Part shown: positions 36,768-45,361 of the stretch, one piece after another
Layout: each line of letters starts with the position of its first letter
Numbering within the stretch: the first letter of the stretch is position 1
Assembly: GCA_012026885.1 (NCBI GenBank)
Contig: VEPL01000032.1
Location: forward strand, 1 to 64,000
Length of the DNA: 64,000 nucleotides
Source of the DNA: Betaproteobacteria bacterium
GTDB taxonomy: Bacteria; Pseudomonadota; Gammaproteobacteria; Burkholderiales; Rhodocyclaceae
Reading direction: 5' to 3'
Notes under the pieces: model-generated
The model's database searches: none
What the model saw: only the letters and a program-made list of their open reading frames with translations
What the model was told of the DNA's origin: nothing
Made by a program: the position numbers and the translations under genes

Positions 36768-38132
36768 TCAGCCAACCCTGGGCAGGTGCTTGAGCGACTC
36801 CGCGATGGCCGCCGCCGGATAGTCGTAGTCCTCGAGCTGGCCGGAGAAAAACCGGTCGTAGGAGGCCATGTCGAAGTGGCCGTGGCCGGTCAGGCCGAAG
36901 AGGATGGTCTTCGCCTCGCCGCTTGCCTTGCAGCGCAAGGCCTCGTCGATGGCGGCACGGATCGCGTGGCAGGATTCCGGCGCCGGGATGATGCCCTCGG
37001 CGCGGGCGAACTGGACGCCGGCCTCGAAGGTCGCCACCTGCGGCACGGCCACCGCCTCGAGCAGCTTCTCGTGGAAAAGCTGCGAGACCAGCGGCGAATC
37101 GCCGTGGTAACGCAGGCCGCCGGCGTGGATGCCCGGCGGCATGAAGTCATGGCCCAGCGTGTACATCTTCATGATCGGCGTATAACCCGAGGCATCACCG
37201 TAGTCGTAGGTATAGGACCCCTTGGTCAGGGTCGGGCAGGAGGTCGGCTCGACAGCGACGCAGCGCAGGTTGGCGGCACGCTTGTCACCGGCCGCCTTGT
37301 CGGCGAGGAAGGGGAAGGCGATGCCGCCGAAGCTGGAACCGCCGCCGCAGGGCCCGAAGATCACGTCCGGATAAAGGCCGACCTTCTCGAACTGCTTCTT
37401 CGCTTCCAGCCCGATCACCGTCTGGTGCAGCAGCACATGGTTGAGTACCGAACCCAGCGTGTAGCAGGTGCCCGGGTCAGCCGCGGCTTCCTCGACTGCC
37501 TCGGAGATGGCCAGCCCGAGCGAGCCCTGGCAGTGCGGATCGGCCGCGAGCGCAGCGCGGCCGGCGTTGGTCAGATTGGTCGGGCTGGCGAAGACCTCGG
37601 CGCCCCAGGTCTGCATCATCGAGCGGCGGAACGGCTTCTGCTCGTAGCTGACTTTGACCATGAAGACGCGCACCGGCAGGCCGAACATCTGGCCAGCGAA
37701 GGAGATCGACGAACCCCACTGGCCGGCGCCGGTCTCGGTGGTCAGCCTCTTCGTCCCCGCCTGCTTGTTGTAGAAGGCCTGCGGCACGGCCGAGTTGGGC
37801 TTGTGCGAGCCGGCCGGCGAGACGCCCTCGTACTTGTAGAATATCTTCGCCGGCGTGCCGAGCGCCTGCTCGAGACGCAGGGCGCGGCACAAGGGCGCCG
37901 GGCGCCACAGCGCATAGATCTGGCGAACCTCCTCGGGGATGGCGATCCAGCGCTCCGCCGACATTTCCTGCTCGAGGATGGGTCCCGGGAAAATCGCGCC
38001 CATCGCCTCCGGCGGCACCGGGTTGCCGTCCGGACCGAGCGGCGGCGCCGGCGGGTTAGCCATGTCGGCGACGACGTTGTACCAGTGAGTGGGAATATCC
38101 TCGGCATCGAGGTTGATACGCAGCGGTGTCAT
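36768..38132 (-). CDS. TrpB2-type tryptophan synthase beta-like enzyme
   Basis: 454 residues, PLP fold type II. The lysine motif is AGSHKPNSA (Lys binds PLP), the phosphate loop CGGGSSFGG and the ETGAGQWG region are intact. The insertion pattern and SHKPN form fit TrpB2 rather than the TrpA-partnered TrpB1. TrpB2 can make tryptophan from indole and serine without TrpA. No other trp gene is nearby. GGGAGAG precedes the ATG, and a perfect TGCGGG-CATC-CCCGCA hairpin lies in the leader (38147-38162). An open frame to 38435 is not the gene start. Confidence 0.92.
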   Translation of the reverse strand: MTPLRINLDAEDIPTHWYNVVADMANPPAPPLGPDGNPVPPEAMGAIFPGPILEQEMSAERWIAIPEEVRQIYALWRPAPLCRALRLEQALGTPAKIFYKYEGVSPAGSHKPNSAVPQAFYNKQAGTKRLTTETGAGQWGSSISFAGQMFGLPVRVFMVKVSYEQKPFRRSMMQTWGAEVFASPTNLTNAGRAALAADPHCQGSLGLAISEAVEEAAADPGTCYTLGSVLNHVLLHQTVIGLEAKKQFEKVGLYPDVIFGPCGGGSSFGGIAFPFLADKAAGDKRAANLRCVAVEPTSCPTLTKGSYTYDYGDASGYTPIMKMYTLGHDFMPPGIHAGGLRYHGDSPLVSQLFHEKLLEAVAVPQVATFEAGVQFARAEGIIPAPESCHAIRAAIDEALRCKASGEAKTILFGLTGHGHFDMASYDRFFSGQLEDYDYPAAAIAESLKHLPRVG

Positions 38133-38245
38133 TGTTTTTCTCTCCCTGCGGGCATCCCCGCAAAGGCGGTAAATTACTCCAAAAGCCCGCCCCGACCAAG
38201 GGCGAAGCGGGTAAAGTAGCGCCTCGTTTCCGGCCCGAAAAGCCC

Positions 38246-38257
38246 GTCGACCGCAAC
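38246..38257 (-). repeat. Iterated 12-mer GTTGCGGTCGAC, intergenic copy
   Basis: Exact copy (plus strand GTCGACCGCAAC) ending one base before the TTG start of the DOMON-like gene, in the divergent space with the TrpB2-like gene. Confidence 0.75.
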
Positions 38258-38258
38258 C

Positions 38259-38789
38259 TTGACGCCTCTGCGCCCGCACCCCGCCATCACTGCTCCTGCC
38301 GGCCTCGCCGTGCAGGGCGCCGCCGCCTTTTCTGCGGATGGCGAGCTCCGCTTGAACTACCGCCTCGCCCCGGCCGGCGCCCTGCGCATCCCGCCCCGCG
38401 CCGGGCCGGGCATGGCTGACGGCCTGTGGCGACACACCTGTTGCGAGGCTTTCGTCGCAACGGTCGACGCCGCGGAATACCGGGAATTCAACCTGTCGCC
38501 CTGCGGCCGCTGGGCGGCCTACCGCTTCGGCTCATACCGGGAACGGGATGCTGGCTGGCAACCGCCGGCGGCGCCGGCCATCGTGGTGCGCCGCGACGGC
38601 GAGGCGCTGGAACTTGCCGCCACCCTGCCCGCCCTGCTCCTTCCGGAGCGCGCCGCGCTGGACCTTGCGCTCACCGTCGTCGCCGAAGACCGCAGCGGCA
38701 CGCTGAGCTACTGGGCGCTTGCCCACGCCGGCGAACGTCCCGATTTCCATTTGCGCGCATCCTTCTCCTTGCGCCTCGAACGCCCATGA
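38259..38789 (+). CDS. DOMON-like domain protein
   Basis: 176 residues from a TTG. The HTCCEAFVATVDAAEYREFN and LSPCGRWAAYRFGSYR segments match DOMON-like (carbohydrate-binding-related beta-sandwich) proteins. No signal peptide. TTG is chosen because PHPAITAPAGLAVQGAAAF forms the expected first strand; ATG 38412 would truncate the domain. Its stop overlaps the namZ-like gene (ATGA). Ligand unknown. Confidence 0.75.
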   Translation: MTPLRPHPAITAPAGLAVQGAAAFSADGELRLNYRLAPAGALRIPPRAGPGMADGLWRHTCCEAFVATVDAAEYREFNLSPCGRWAAYRFGSYRERDAGWQPPAAPAIVVRRDGEALELAATLPALLLPERAALDLALTVVAEDRSGTLSYWALAHAGERPDFHLRASFSLRLERP

Positions 38790-40006
38790 CCCAGACCATA
38801 CAGTTCGGCATCGACCGCCTGCTCGCCGAGCCCGGGTTGCGCCGCCCGCTCGCCGGCCGGCGCGTCGCCCTCCTCGCCCACCCGGCATCGGTCACCGCCG
38901 ACCTGACGCACAGCCTCGACGCGCTGGCCGCCCTGCCGGACCTGACGTTAACCGCGGCCTTCGGGCCCCAGCACGGCATCAAGGGCGACAAGCAGGACAA
39001 CATGGTCGAGACGGCCGACTTCGCCGACCCCCATTACGGCATCCCGGTCTTCAGCCTCTACGGCGAGGTGCGCCGGCCGACCGCTGCGATGATGGGCACC
39101 TTCGACGTGCTGCTCGTCGACCTGCAGGATCTCGGCTGCCGCATCTACACCTTCATCACGACACTGCGCTACGCCCTCGAAGCCGCCGCCGAACACGGCA
39201 AGGCCGTCTGGGTTCTCGACCGACCCAACCCGGCCGGCCGGCCGGTCGAGGGGCTGACGCTGCGCGCAGGTTGGGAAAGCTTCGTCGGCGCCGGACCGAT
39301 GCCGATGCGCCATGGCCTGACCATGGGTGAACTGGGCCGCTGGTTCATCGACCAGCTCGCGCTCGACGTCGACTACCACGTCATCGGAATGCAGGGCTGG
39401 CAGCCCGACGCTGCACCCGGCCACGGCTGGCCACTCGGCGAGCGCGTGTGGATCAACCCCAGCCCGAACGCACCCAACCTGGCGATGGCGCGCGCCTACG
39501 CCGGCACCGTCATGCTCGAGGGCACGACCCTATCCGAAGGGCGCGGTACGACGCGGCCGCTGGAATACCTTTTCGGCGCACCCGACCTCGATGCACGCGC
39601 CGTCCGCGACGAGATGCAACGCCTCGCGCCGCGCTGGCTGGCCGGCTGCCGCATCCGCGAATGCTGGTTCGAGCCGACCTTCCACAAGTTCCGCGGCCAG
39701 CTATGCCACGCGCTGCAAATCCACAGCGAGGCACCTGCCTACGACCATGCGGCGTTCCGGCCCTGGCGCCTGCAGGCGCTCGCCTTCAAGGCGATCCGCC
39801 GCCTGCATCCCGACTACCCGCTCTGGCGCGATTTCGGCTACGAGTACGAATTCGAGCGCCTCGCCATCGACCTGATCAACGGCTCGCCGCTGCTGCGCGA
39901 ATGGGTGGATGCAACGGGCGCCACTGCCGGCGACCTCGAAGCACTGGCCGCTGCCGATGAGTCGGCTTGGCGGGCGGTCCGCGAAGACTATCTGCTCTAC
40001 CGCTAG
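38786..40006 (+). CDS. namZ: DUF1343 protein, exo-beta-N-acetylmuramidase NamZ-like
   Basis: 406 residues matching DUF1343: GIDRLLAEPGLRRPLAGRRVALLAHPASV, AAFGPQHGIKGD, LVDLQDLGCRIYT, WVLDRPNPAG, and EGTTLSEGRGTTRPLEYLFGAP. NamZ of Bacillus releases MurNAc from the non-reducing end of peptidoglycan fragments. No signal peptide is visible here, so a cytoplasmic muropeptide-recycling role is possible. The symbol reflects family resemblance only. Confidence 0.88.
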   Translation: MTQTIQFGIDRLLAEPGLRRPLAGRRVALLAHPASVTADLTHSLDALAALPDLTLTAAFGPQHGIKGDKQDNMVETADFADPHYGIPVFSLYGEVRRPTAAMMGTFDVLLVDLQDLGCRIYTFITTLRYALEAAAEHGKAVWVLDRPNPAGRPVEGLTLRAGWESFVGAGPMPMRHGLTMGELGRWFIDQLALDVDYHVIGMQGWQPDAAPGHGWPLGERVWINPSPNAPNLAMARAYAGTVMLEGTTLSEGRGTTRPLEYLFGAPDLDARAVRDEMQRLAPRWLAGCRIRECWFEPTFHKFRGQLCHALQIHSEAPAYDHAAFRPWRLQALAFKAIRRLHPDYPLWRDFGYEYEFERLAIDLINGSPLLREWVDATGATAGDLEALAAADESAWRAVREDYLLYR

Positions 40007-40124
40007 GCTGCTGCGTACGGCCACCGCAAAAAGGCCGCGGCCGACTACCAGCGTGCCGTATCCCGCCTCGCCGCAAGCGATCATCGCGCGCCCCGCTTGT
40101 CCCGCCCCGCTGCGATTGCTACGC

Positions 40125-40159
40125 TACAAGCGAAACGGCCGCCCACTTGGAGCGGCCGT
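40125..40159 (-). terminator. Rho-independent terminator of the AlgP-like gene
   Basis: On the minus strand ACGGCCGC (40159-40152) pairs with GCGGCCGT (40142-40135) across a 9-base loop, followed by a T-containing tail. A GGGGCG/CGCCCC hairpin (40171-40184) lies just upstream. Both are between the minus-strand gene and namZ. Confidence 0.65.
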
Positions 40160-40192
40160 GCCGGAGTAGACGGGGCGAGCGCCCCGCCATCC

Positions 40193-41005
40193 CTATTTTT
40201 TCGGTGCCGGCTTCGCAGCGGCCTTGGCGGCTGGCTTCGCGGCAGCGGCCGGCTGGGCAACAGGCTTGGCTGCCGGCTTCGCCGCAGGCTTGGCCACGAC
40301 CTTCTTCGCTGCAGGCTTGGCGGCGGGTTTGGCAACTGCCTTCTTTGCGGGCACCGGCTTCGCCGCAGGCTTGGCAACTGCCTTCTTCGCGGCCGGCTTG
40401 GCTGCCGGCTTGGACGCTGCCGGCTTGACGGGCGCAGGCTTCTTGGCTGCGGGCTTCTTGGCCGCTGCCTTGGCAGGCTTCTTCGCCGCCGCCTTGGCGG
40501 CCTTCGCCGCACGGCCCTGCAGGGCCTTTTCGACTGCCGCGCGCACCTTGCCGAGTCCCTGGGCGTGTTTGAGGCCTTCGATGATGTCCTTGCGCAGCGC
40601 CTCGAACTGGGCAACGTTGCCTTCGTGAGTCTTCTTCAGGTCGGCCAGGCGCGCCTCGAACTGGGCGACGGCCTCCCGCGCCTTGGCAACCGCCTTGGCA
40701 CGCCCCTCGGTAACCGCTGCCTCGAGCTTGGCACGCGCGACAGCCAGTTGCTCCTGGCCCTTGGCACGCTGCTTCTCGAGGTCGGCGAGCGCTTTCGCGG
40801 CCTGGTCCTGGGCGGCGCGCCAGCGCTTCTCGAATTCGTCGAGTACGGCCTGGCTCAATGTCAGGAGGTCATGCAACGGCGAAGCGGCTGCAGCGGCCTT
40901 GCGCGCGCGCGGGGCTGCCTTCTTGGCGGCGGGTGCCTTCTTTGCAGCAGGTGCTGCCTTTTTCGCGGGAGTGCTCTTCTTTGCAGCGGTAAGCTTCGTT
41001 GCCAT
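40193..41005 (-). CDS. AlgP/histone H1-like protein with KPAA-type repeats
   Basis: 270 residues. A basic N-terminus (AAKKSTPAKKAAPAAKKAP), a central alpha-helical, coiled-coil region (about 42-165, phasin-like) and a C-terminal tail of about 100 residues made of KPAA/AAKK repeats, like AlgP of Pseudomonas and eukaryotic H1 tails. Such tails bind DNA non-specifically. A perfect GGAGG lies 6 bases before the ATG. The DNA of the tail is a run of short direct repeats (40200-40500), prone to length change. Whether it acts on the nucleoid or on polyphosphate/PHA granules is open. Confidence 0.82.
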   Translation of the reverse strand: MATKLTAAKKSTPAKKAAPAAKKAPAAKKAAPRARKAAAAASPLHDLLTLSQAVLDEFEKRWRAAQDQAAKALADLEKQRAKGQEQLAVARAKLEAAVTEGRAKAVAKAREAVAQFEARLADLKKTHEGNVAQFEALRKDIIEGLKHAQGLGKVRAAVEKALQGRAAKAAKAAAKKPAKAAAKKPAAKKPAPVKPAASKPAAKPAAKKAVAKPAAKPVPAKKAVAKPAAKPAAKKVVAKPAAKPAAKPVAQPAAAAKPAAKAAAKPAPKK

Positions 41006-41087
41006 GACTTGCCTCCTTGTTGATGAATTGTGACGACATGGTAATTCAAACGCCGCGCGCAATGCACTGTTCCGCCGACGATTTTCG

Positions 41088-42728
41088 TCAAACTGTTGCA
41101 TAAATGCCGGCATCCGCCCGACGCCGTCCCGGCCTGATGAGTTCGAGCACGCGTTCCGCCGCCGCCACGCCGCGATACTGCGCCTCCTCGAACAGCGAAA
41201 AGCCGGACAGGTCGGCATGCGCCAGCGCGACGCGCGGATGGCTGAATCCGGCCAGTTTCTCGCGTTGACCGTGGAAGAGGGCACCCGGGACCGGACGCCG
41301 CATGGCGTGACCGTTGCGGAATACGTCGAGGCGGGTCGTCAACCGCCGGATGTCGGGATGCACGCGCTCCAGTTCGGCGAGAATCGCCTCCCCCCACGCT
41401 GCGCGCGGCGTATCGAGCAGGAGGCGGCGGCCGGTGCCGGGCGCCATGTCAGCCAGCGCCCGGTAATAGGTGAACACGGTTCCGGGAAGCCGGCGGCGGA
41501 GGAGCTGGTGGGTCGCGCTCACGTAGCCGAGGCCGGGACCGTCGTAAAGGACATTGTCCCAGGCGGCCGGAGCGCCATGGCGCTCCTCGGGGAAATCCGA
41601 AAGGTGCAGGTTGGCGGTGAGCCAGGGCGCGTAGTCGCCGTCCGCTGCCGCTGCGGCGAGGGCAGCCGGCGCCTGCGGCCAGACCACCGGCAACAGGAAG
41701 GCGGGCGCCGCCCAGATCACGGCCCGCGCCTCGATGCGCAGCGGCTGCCCGGCGACGACTGCCGACACGGTCAACGCCGACTTGCCTTCCTCGATCCGCC
41801 AGACCGGCGCGTCGGTCAGGATGCGCCCTTCGGCGTGGCGGGCGAGTGCCCGTACCAGCCAGGCATTGCCGTCCGGCGCGGTGAGCACGGTATCGGCCGC
41901 GGCATGCAGGGCCTCGCCGTCGCGACAGGCGAAGTAGTGCAGGCCGGCCCACGCCGAGGTCTGCGTGTAGTCGGTGCCATAGTCATCGCGGCAGGCATAG
42001 TTGGCCAGCCAGTGCAGCGTCGGCGCGCTGAAGCCGTTGTCGGCCAGCCAGCGCGCGAACGGGACGCGGTCGAGGGCCAGCCACTCGGGATCGCGGCTCG
42101 ACAGCACCATTGGCAGCGCGAACACGCGCCGTCCGTCACGCCCGCGCCGGTGCTTGAGCTCCTCCATGCGCTCGTGGAAGCGATGCTGCTGCGCGCGCTC
42201 GCCGGCCGCGACCCCGCGCTGCGGCAGCAGTCCCTCGTCCCACAGGCCGTTGCGGAACACCCGTTCCTGCGGCGTCGCACACAGGTAGCGCTCGTCGTAG
42301 CGCGGCTTCGTTGCCCCGGCATCGCCGTGCAGCACCCCGGCCTCGGCGAGCAGCTCGCGCACGAGGACCGCCTGCGGACCGGGAAGCGGCAGGTAGTGGG
42401 CGCCCCAGGGATAGGCGACGAGGGGCGACTGGCCGGCCCGCGAATTGCCGCCCGCTTCGCTTTCCATTTCGAGCACGAGGAAGTCGTCGACCGCGGCGAG
42501 CGCCAACTGCCGCGCCGCGGCGAGGCCAGAAACGCCGGCGCCAACAATTACGACACCGGTGCGGCGCAGGCTGCCGCCGGCGGGAAAATCGCCGCTGCGC
42601 AGGCGGTGGCCGAGGTCGACACGGGTGCCAAGCAACTCGCCCGGCGGCAAGGGCGGTGCACCGGCAGGCATACAGCCGCCGAGTGCCGCGGCGCCGGCAC
42701 CGATCAGGAAGCTGCGCCGGCTGGTCAA
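41088..42728 (-). CDS. Tat-exported FAD-dependent amine-oxidase-like lipoprotein
   Basis: 546 residues from a TTG six bases after the ftsX stop. The N-terminus SRRSFLIGAGAAALGGC is a twin-arginine signal with a lipobox, so a folded flavoprotein anchored outside the inner membrane is expected. FAD-binding motif VVIVGAGVSGLAAARQLA follows, then the flavin amine oxidase fold. C-terminal FAD contact AHADLSGFSLFEEAQYRG. Substrate unknown. The open frame continuing to 43364 is the shadow of ftsX. Cofactor loading in the cytoplasm before export explains the Tat route. Confidence 0.85.
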   Translation of the reverse strand: MTSRRSFLIGAGAAALGGCMPAGAPPLPPGELLGTRVDLGHRLRSGDFPAGGSLRRTGVVIVGAGVSGLAAARQLALAAVDDFLVLEMESEAGGNSRAGQSPLVAYPWGAHYLPLPGPQAVLVRELLAEAGVLHGDAGATKPRYDERYLCATPQERVFRNGLWDEGLLPQRGVAAGERAQQHRFHERMEELKHRRGRDGRRVFALPMVLSSRDPEWLALDRVPFARWLADNGFSAPTLHWLANYACRDDYGTDYTQTSAWAGLHYFACRDGEALHAAADTVLTAPDGNAWLVRALARHAEGRILTDAPVWRIEEGKSALTVSAVVAGQPLRIEARAVIWAAPAFLLPVVWPQAPAALAAAAADGDYAPWLTANLHLSDFPEERHGAPAAWDNVLYDGPGLGYVSATHQLLRRRLPGTVFTYYRALADMAPGTGRRLLLDTPRAAWGEAILAELERVHPDIRRLTTRLDVFRNGHAMRRPVPGALFHGQREKLAGFSHPRVALAHADLSGFSLFEEAQYRGVAAAERVLELIRPGRRRADAGIYATV

Positions 42729-42733
42729 GACGC

Positions 42734-43633
42734 CTAGTCGATCCGGCGCAGCGACAGGCCCACCGAGAGCCGCGCGCCGATCCAGCCGAGCAGCGCACCG
42801 GCGCCGGCCAGCGCGGCCACGACCCCGCCGTCCGGCCCGGGCAGGGCGAAGCTGCCGCCATAGAGCGCCGCGAGCTCCCCGGCCGGCCCGCGCAGCAGGG
42901 CGACGATGCCGGCGGCGAAGGCCGCTCCGAGCAGGCCGCCGAGCGCCCCCTGCAAGGTGCCGTAGTAGTAGAAAGGCCGCCGGATGAAGGCGTCGGTGGC
43001 GCCGATCATGCGCGCCACCTCGATCTCGGCGGCCTGCGCCATGACCTGCAGGCGGATGATGTTGAAGGTCGCCGCCACCAGCCCGACGGAAAAGATGCCG
43101 GCCAGCACCCAGAGGGCGAGGCGGCCGAGGCGCAGGAAGGCGTCGAGGCGCTTGACCCAGGCCGAATCGAGCTGGACGTGAGCGACTTTCGGCCAGCCGG
43201 CGAGCTCCTTCCGGAGCACCTCGAGCGCTTCCGGCGCGGCGTTCGCCGGCTCGACGACGAAGGCGTCGGGCAGCGGATTGCGCGGCAGGGCGGCGACGAT
43301 TTCGGCCATGCCCTCGCTGGCCTGCAATCGTTTCAGGGCATCCTCCTTGGGCACGAAGCGCCAAGCATCCGGGGCGGCGCGGCGCAATCGTCCCTCGATT
43401 TCCGCCACCTCCTTGCGGCTGGCGTCGACCGCCATGAACACGCTGATCTGCGGGCTGCCCGAGACGTTGCGGCTGACCTCGCCGAGGCCCGAGAGGAGGA
43501 CATAGCCGGTCGCCGGCAGGGTCAGCGCGATGCCGATGACGAGAAGCGAGAGCAGCGTCACGAAAGGCGTCTGCAGCAGGCGGCGCAAGGCGCGCCCGAG
43601 CGCGGCGCGATGCTGGTGCAACCAGGCCGTCAT
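42734..43633 (-). CDS. ftsX: Cell division protein FtsX
   Basis: 299 residues with four membrane helices and a periplasmic loop between helices 1 and 2 (about 55-165) that recruits murein hydrolase activators. Conserved [17 protein letters not shown] near the third helix. Overlaps ftsE by four bases; together they form the FtsEX ABC complex controlling septal peptidoglycan splitting. Confidence 0.94.
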   Translation of the reverse strand: MTAWLHQHRAALGRALRRLLQTPFVTLLSLLVIGIALTLPATGYVLLSGLGEVSRNVSGSPQISVFMAVDASRKEVAEIEGRLRRAAPDAWRFVPKEDALKRLQASEGMAEIVAALPRNPLPDAFVVEPANAAPEALEVLRKELAGWPKVAHVQLDSAWVKRLDAFLRLGRLALWVLAGIFSVGLVAATFNIIRLQVMAQAAEIEVARMIGATDAFIRRPFYYYGTLQGALGGLLGAAFAAGIVALLRGPAGELAALYGGSFALPGPDGGVVAALAGAGALLGWIGARLSVGLSLRRID

Positions 43634-44283
43634 GCGGCCAGCCTCCCGTGATCGAGGACCAGCAGTTGCGGCCGGTAACGCTCGATGCGACGCGGCTCGT
43701 GGGTGGCGAGGATGACGGTCACGCCGACCCGGTTGAACTCGGCAAAGAGCTCGAGGACCTCGTCCGCCGAATCGGCATCGAGATTGCCGGTCGGCTCGTC
43801 GGCGACCAGCAGGGCCGGCCGGTTGACCACGGCGCGCGCGATGGCCAGCCGTTGCTGCTCGCCGCCGGACAGGGCGACCGGCATCGCCTTGGCACGGGCG
43901 AGGAGCCCGACCTTGTCGAGCGCCGCCTGCGCCCGCCGCACCGACTCGCGCCGGCCGAGGCCGGTGATCTGCAGCGGCAGCAGGACGTTGTCGAGGGCAT
44001 TGCGATCGAACAGCAGCTTCTGGTCCTGGAAGACCATGCCGATGTGCCGGCGCACATAAGGGATTACGCTGCGCCGCAGCGCAGCGAGGTTCTGTCCGTT
44101 GACCACGAGGCTGCCCGCGGTCGGCCGCTCGATCGAAGCGACGAGCTTGATCAGCGTGGTCTTGCCGGCCCCCGAATGACCGGTGATAAAGACCATGCGG
44201 CCGGCCTCGATGGTGAAACTGACGCCCGCCAGCGCCTCGAAGCCGCCCGGGTAGCGTTTGCCGAGATCGCTCGCGACGATCAT
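43630..44283 (-). CDS. ftsE: Cell division ATP-binding protein FtsE
   Basis: 217 residues. Walker [11 protein letters not shown]-loop [10 protein letters not shown], signature LSGGEQQR, Walker B LLVADEP and switch His in THEP. ABC ATPase partner of FtsX. Its ATG overlaps the ftsY stop and its stop overlaps ftsX, the classical ftsYEX order. Confidence 0.96.
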   Translation of the reverse strand: MIVASDLGKRYPGGFEALAGVSFTIEAGRMVFITGHSGAGKTTLIKLVASIERPTAGSLVVNGQNLAALRRSVIPYVRRHIGMVFQDQKLLFDRNALDNVLLPLQITGLGRRESVRRAQAALDKVGLLARAKAMPVALSGGEQQRLAIARAVVNRPALLVADEPTGNLDADSADEVLELFAEFNRVGVTVILATHEPRRIERYRPQLLVLDHGRLAA

Positions 44284-45251
44284 TCGAACAGCGCGTCGAC
44301 GAAATCCCGGGCGACGAAGGGGCGCAGGTCGTCGATCTGCTCGCCGACGCCGATGAAGCGGATCGGCTTCGGGCACTGCCGGGCGATCGCCGCGACGACG
44401 CCGCCCTTGGCCGTGCCATCGAGCTTGGTGACGACCAGCCCGGTCACTTCGATCGCCTTGTCGAAGGCGCGTACCTGCTGCAGGGCGTTCTGGCCGATGT
44501 TGGCGTCGAGCACCAGCAGGGTTTCGTGCGGGCCGCTCGGATCGATCTTCTTGATCACGCGGCGCACCTTGGCGATTTCGTCCATGAGGTGCAGCTGGGT
44601 CGGCAGCCGGCCGGCCGTGTCGGCAAGCACGATGTCGATGCCGCGCGCTGTCGCGGCGGCGATGGCGTCGTAGATGACCGCCGCCGGATCGCCCGATTCC
44701 TGGGCGATGACCGTGACGTTGTTGCGTTCGCCCCAGGTCTGCAGCTGCTCGCGGGCGGCAGCGCGGAAGGTGTCGCCGGCCGCCAGCAGCACGCTCTTGC
44801 CCTGTGCCTGGAAATACTTGGCGAGCTTGCCGATCGAGGTTGTCTTGCCGGCCCCGTTGACCCCGGCGATCATGATCACGAACGGCTTGTGCCCGCCGAT
44901 CGCGAGCGGCGCCTCGAGCGGCTGCAGCAACACGAGCAGGGCATCGGCGAGTGCCCGCTCGATCGCCGCCGGCGTCTCCAGCTTGTCGCGCTTGGCTGCC
45001 TTCTTCAGCTCGTCGAGCAGGTAGGTGGTCGCCTCGATGCCGACATCGCTGGTCAGCAGCAGGGTTTCCAGCTCCTCAAGGAGTTCGTCGTCGACCTTGC
45101 CGCGCGCGAACACCGACTTGAGGCGCCCGCCCCACTGCGCGCGGGTGCGCGCCAGCCCGCGCGCCACACGCTCGCGCCAGGAAGGCGCGGCCGGCGCTTC
45201 CACGCTGGCAGGAACGGACGGGTCGCTGCCTTTTTTCAGGAAACTGAACAT
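44280..45251 (-). CDS. ftsY: Signal recognition particle receptor FtsY
   Basis: 323 residues. The N-terminal acidic A domain is short; the NG domain has [35 protein letters not shown] and [10 protein letters not shown]. GTPase that docks the SRP-ribosome complex at the membrane. First gene of the ftsY-ftsE-ftsX unit, divergent from the M16 protease genes. Confidence 0.97.
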   Translation of the reverse strand: MFSFLKKGSDPSVPASVEAPAAPSWRERVARGLARTRAQWGGRLKSVFARGKVDDELLEELETLLLTSDVGIEATTYLLDELKKAAKRDKLETPAAIERALADALLVLLQPLEAPLAIGGHKPFVIMIAGVNGAGKTTSIGKLAKYFQAQGKSVLLAAGDTFRAAAREQLQTWGERNNVTVIAQESGDPAAVIYDAIAAATARGIDIVLADTAGRLPTQLHLMDEIAKVRRVIKKIDPSGPHETLLVLDANIGQNALQQVRAFDKAIEVTGLVVTKLDGTAKGGVVAAIARQCPKPIRFIGVGEQIDDLRPFVARDFVDALFE

Positions 45252-45274
45252 CGGGATTGGGGTCTCAGGCCGTA

Positions 45275-45303
45275 CTGACAGGCGGGTGGCAAGCCGTTAA
45301 GAT
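45275..45303 (+). promoter_or_regulatory. Sigma70-type promoter of the M16/rsmD/coaD operon
   Basis: CTGACA (45275-45280, 5 of 6) and TAAGAT (45298-45303, 4 of 6) with a 17-base spacer, in the 110-bp divergent space between ftsY and the first protease gene. Start predicted near 45310. Confidence 0.6.
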
Positions 45304-45361
45304 GCCGCCCGGATCGAATCAAAAACCAGCGTGCGATTCTAGCAGAAAGCCCCTCCCCGCC

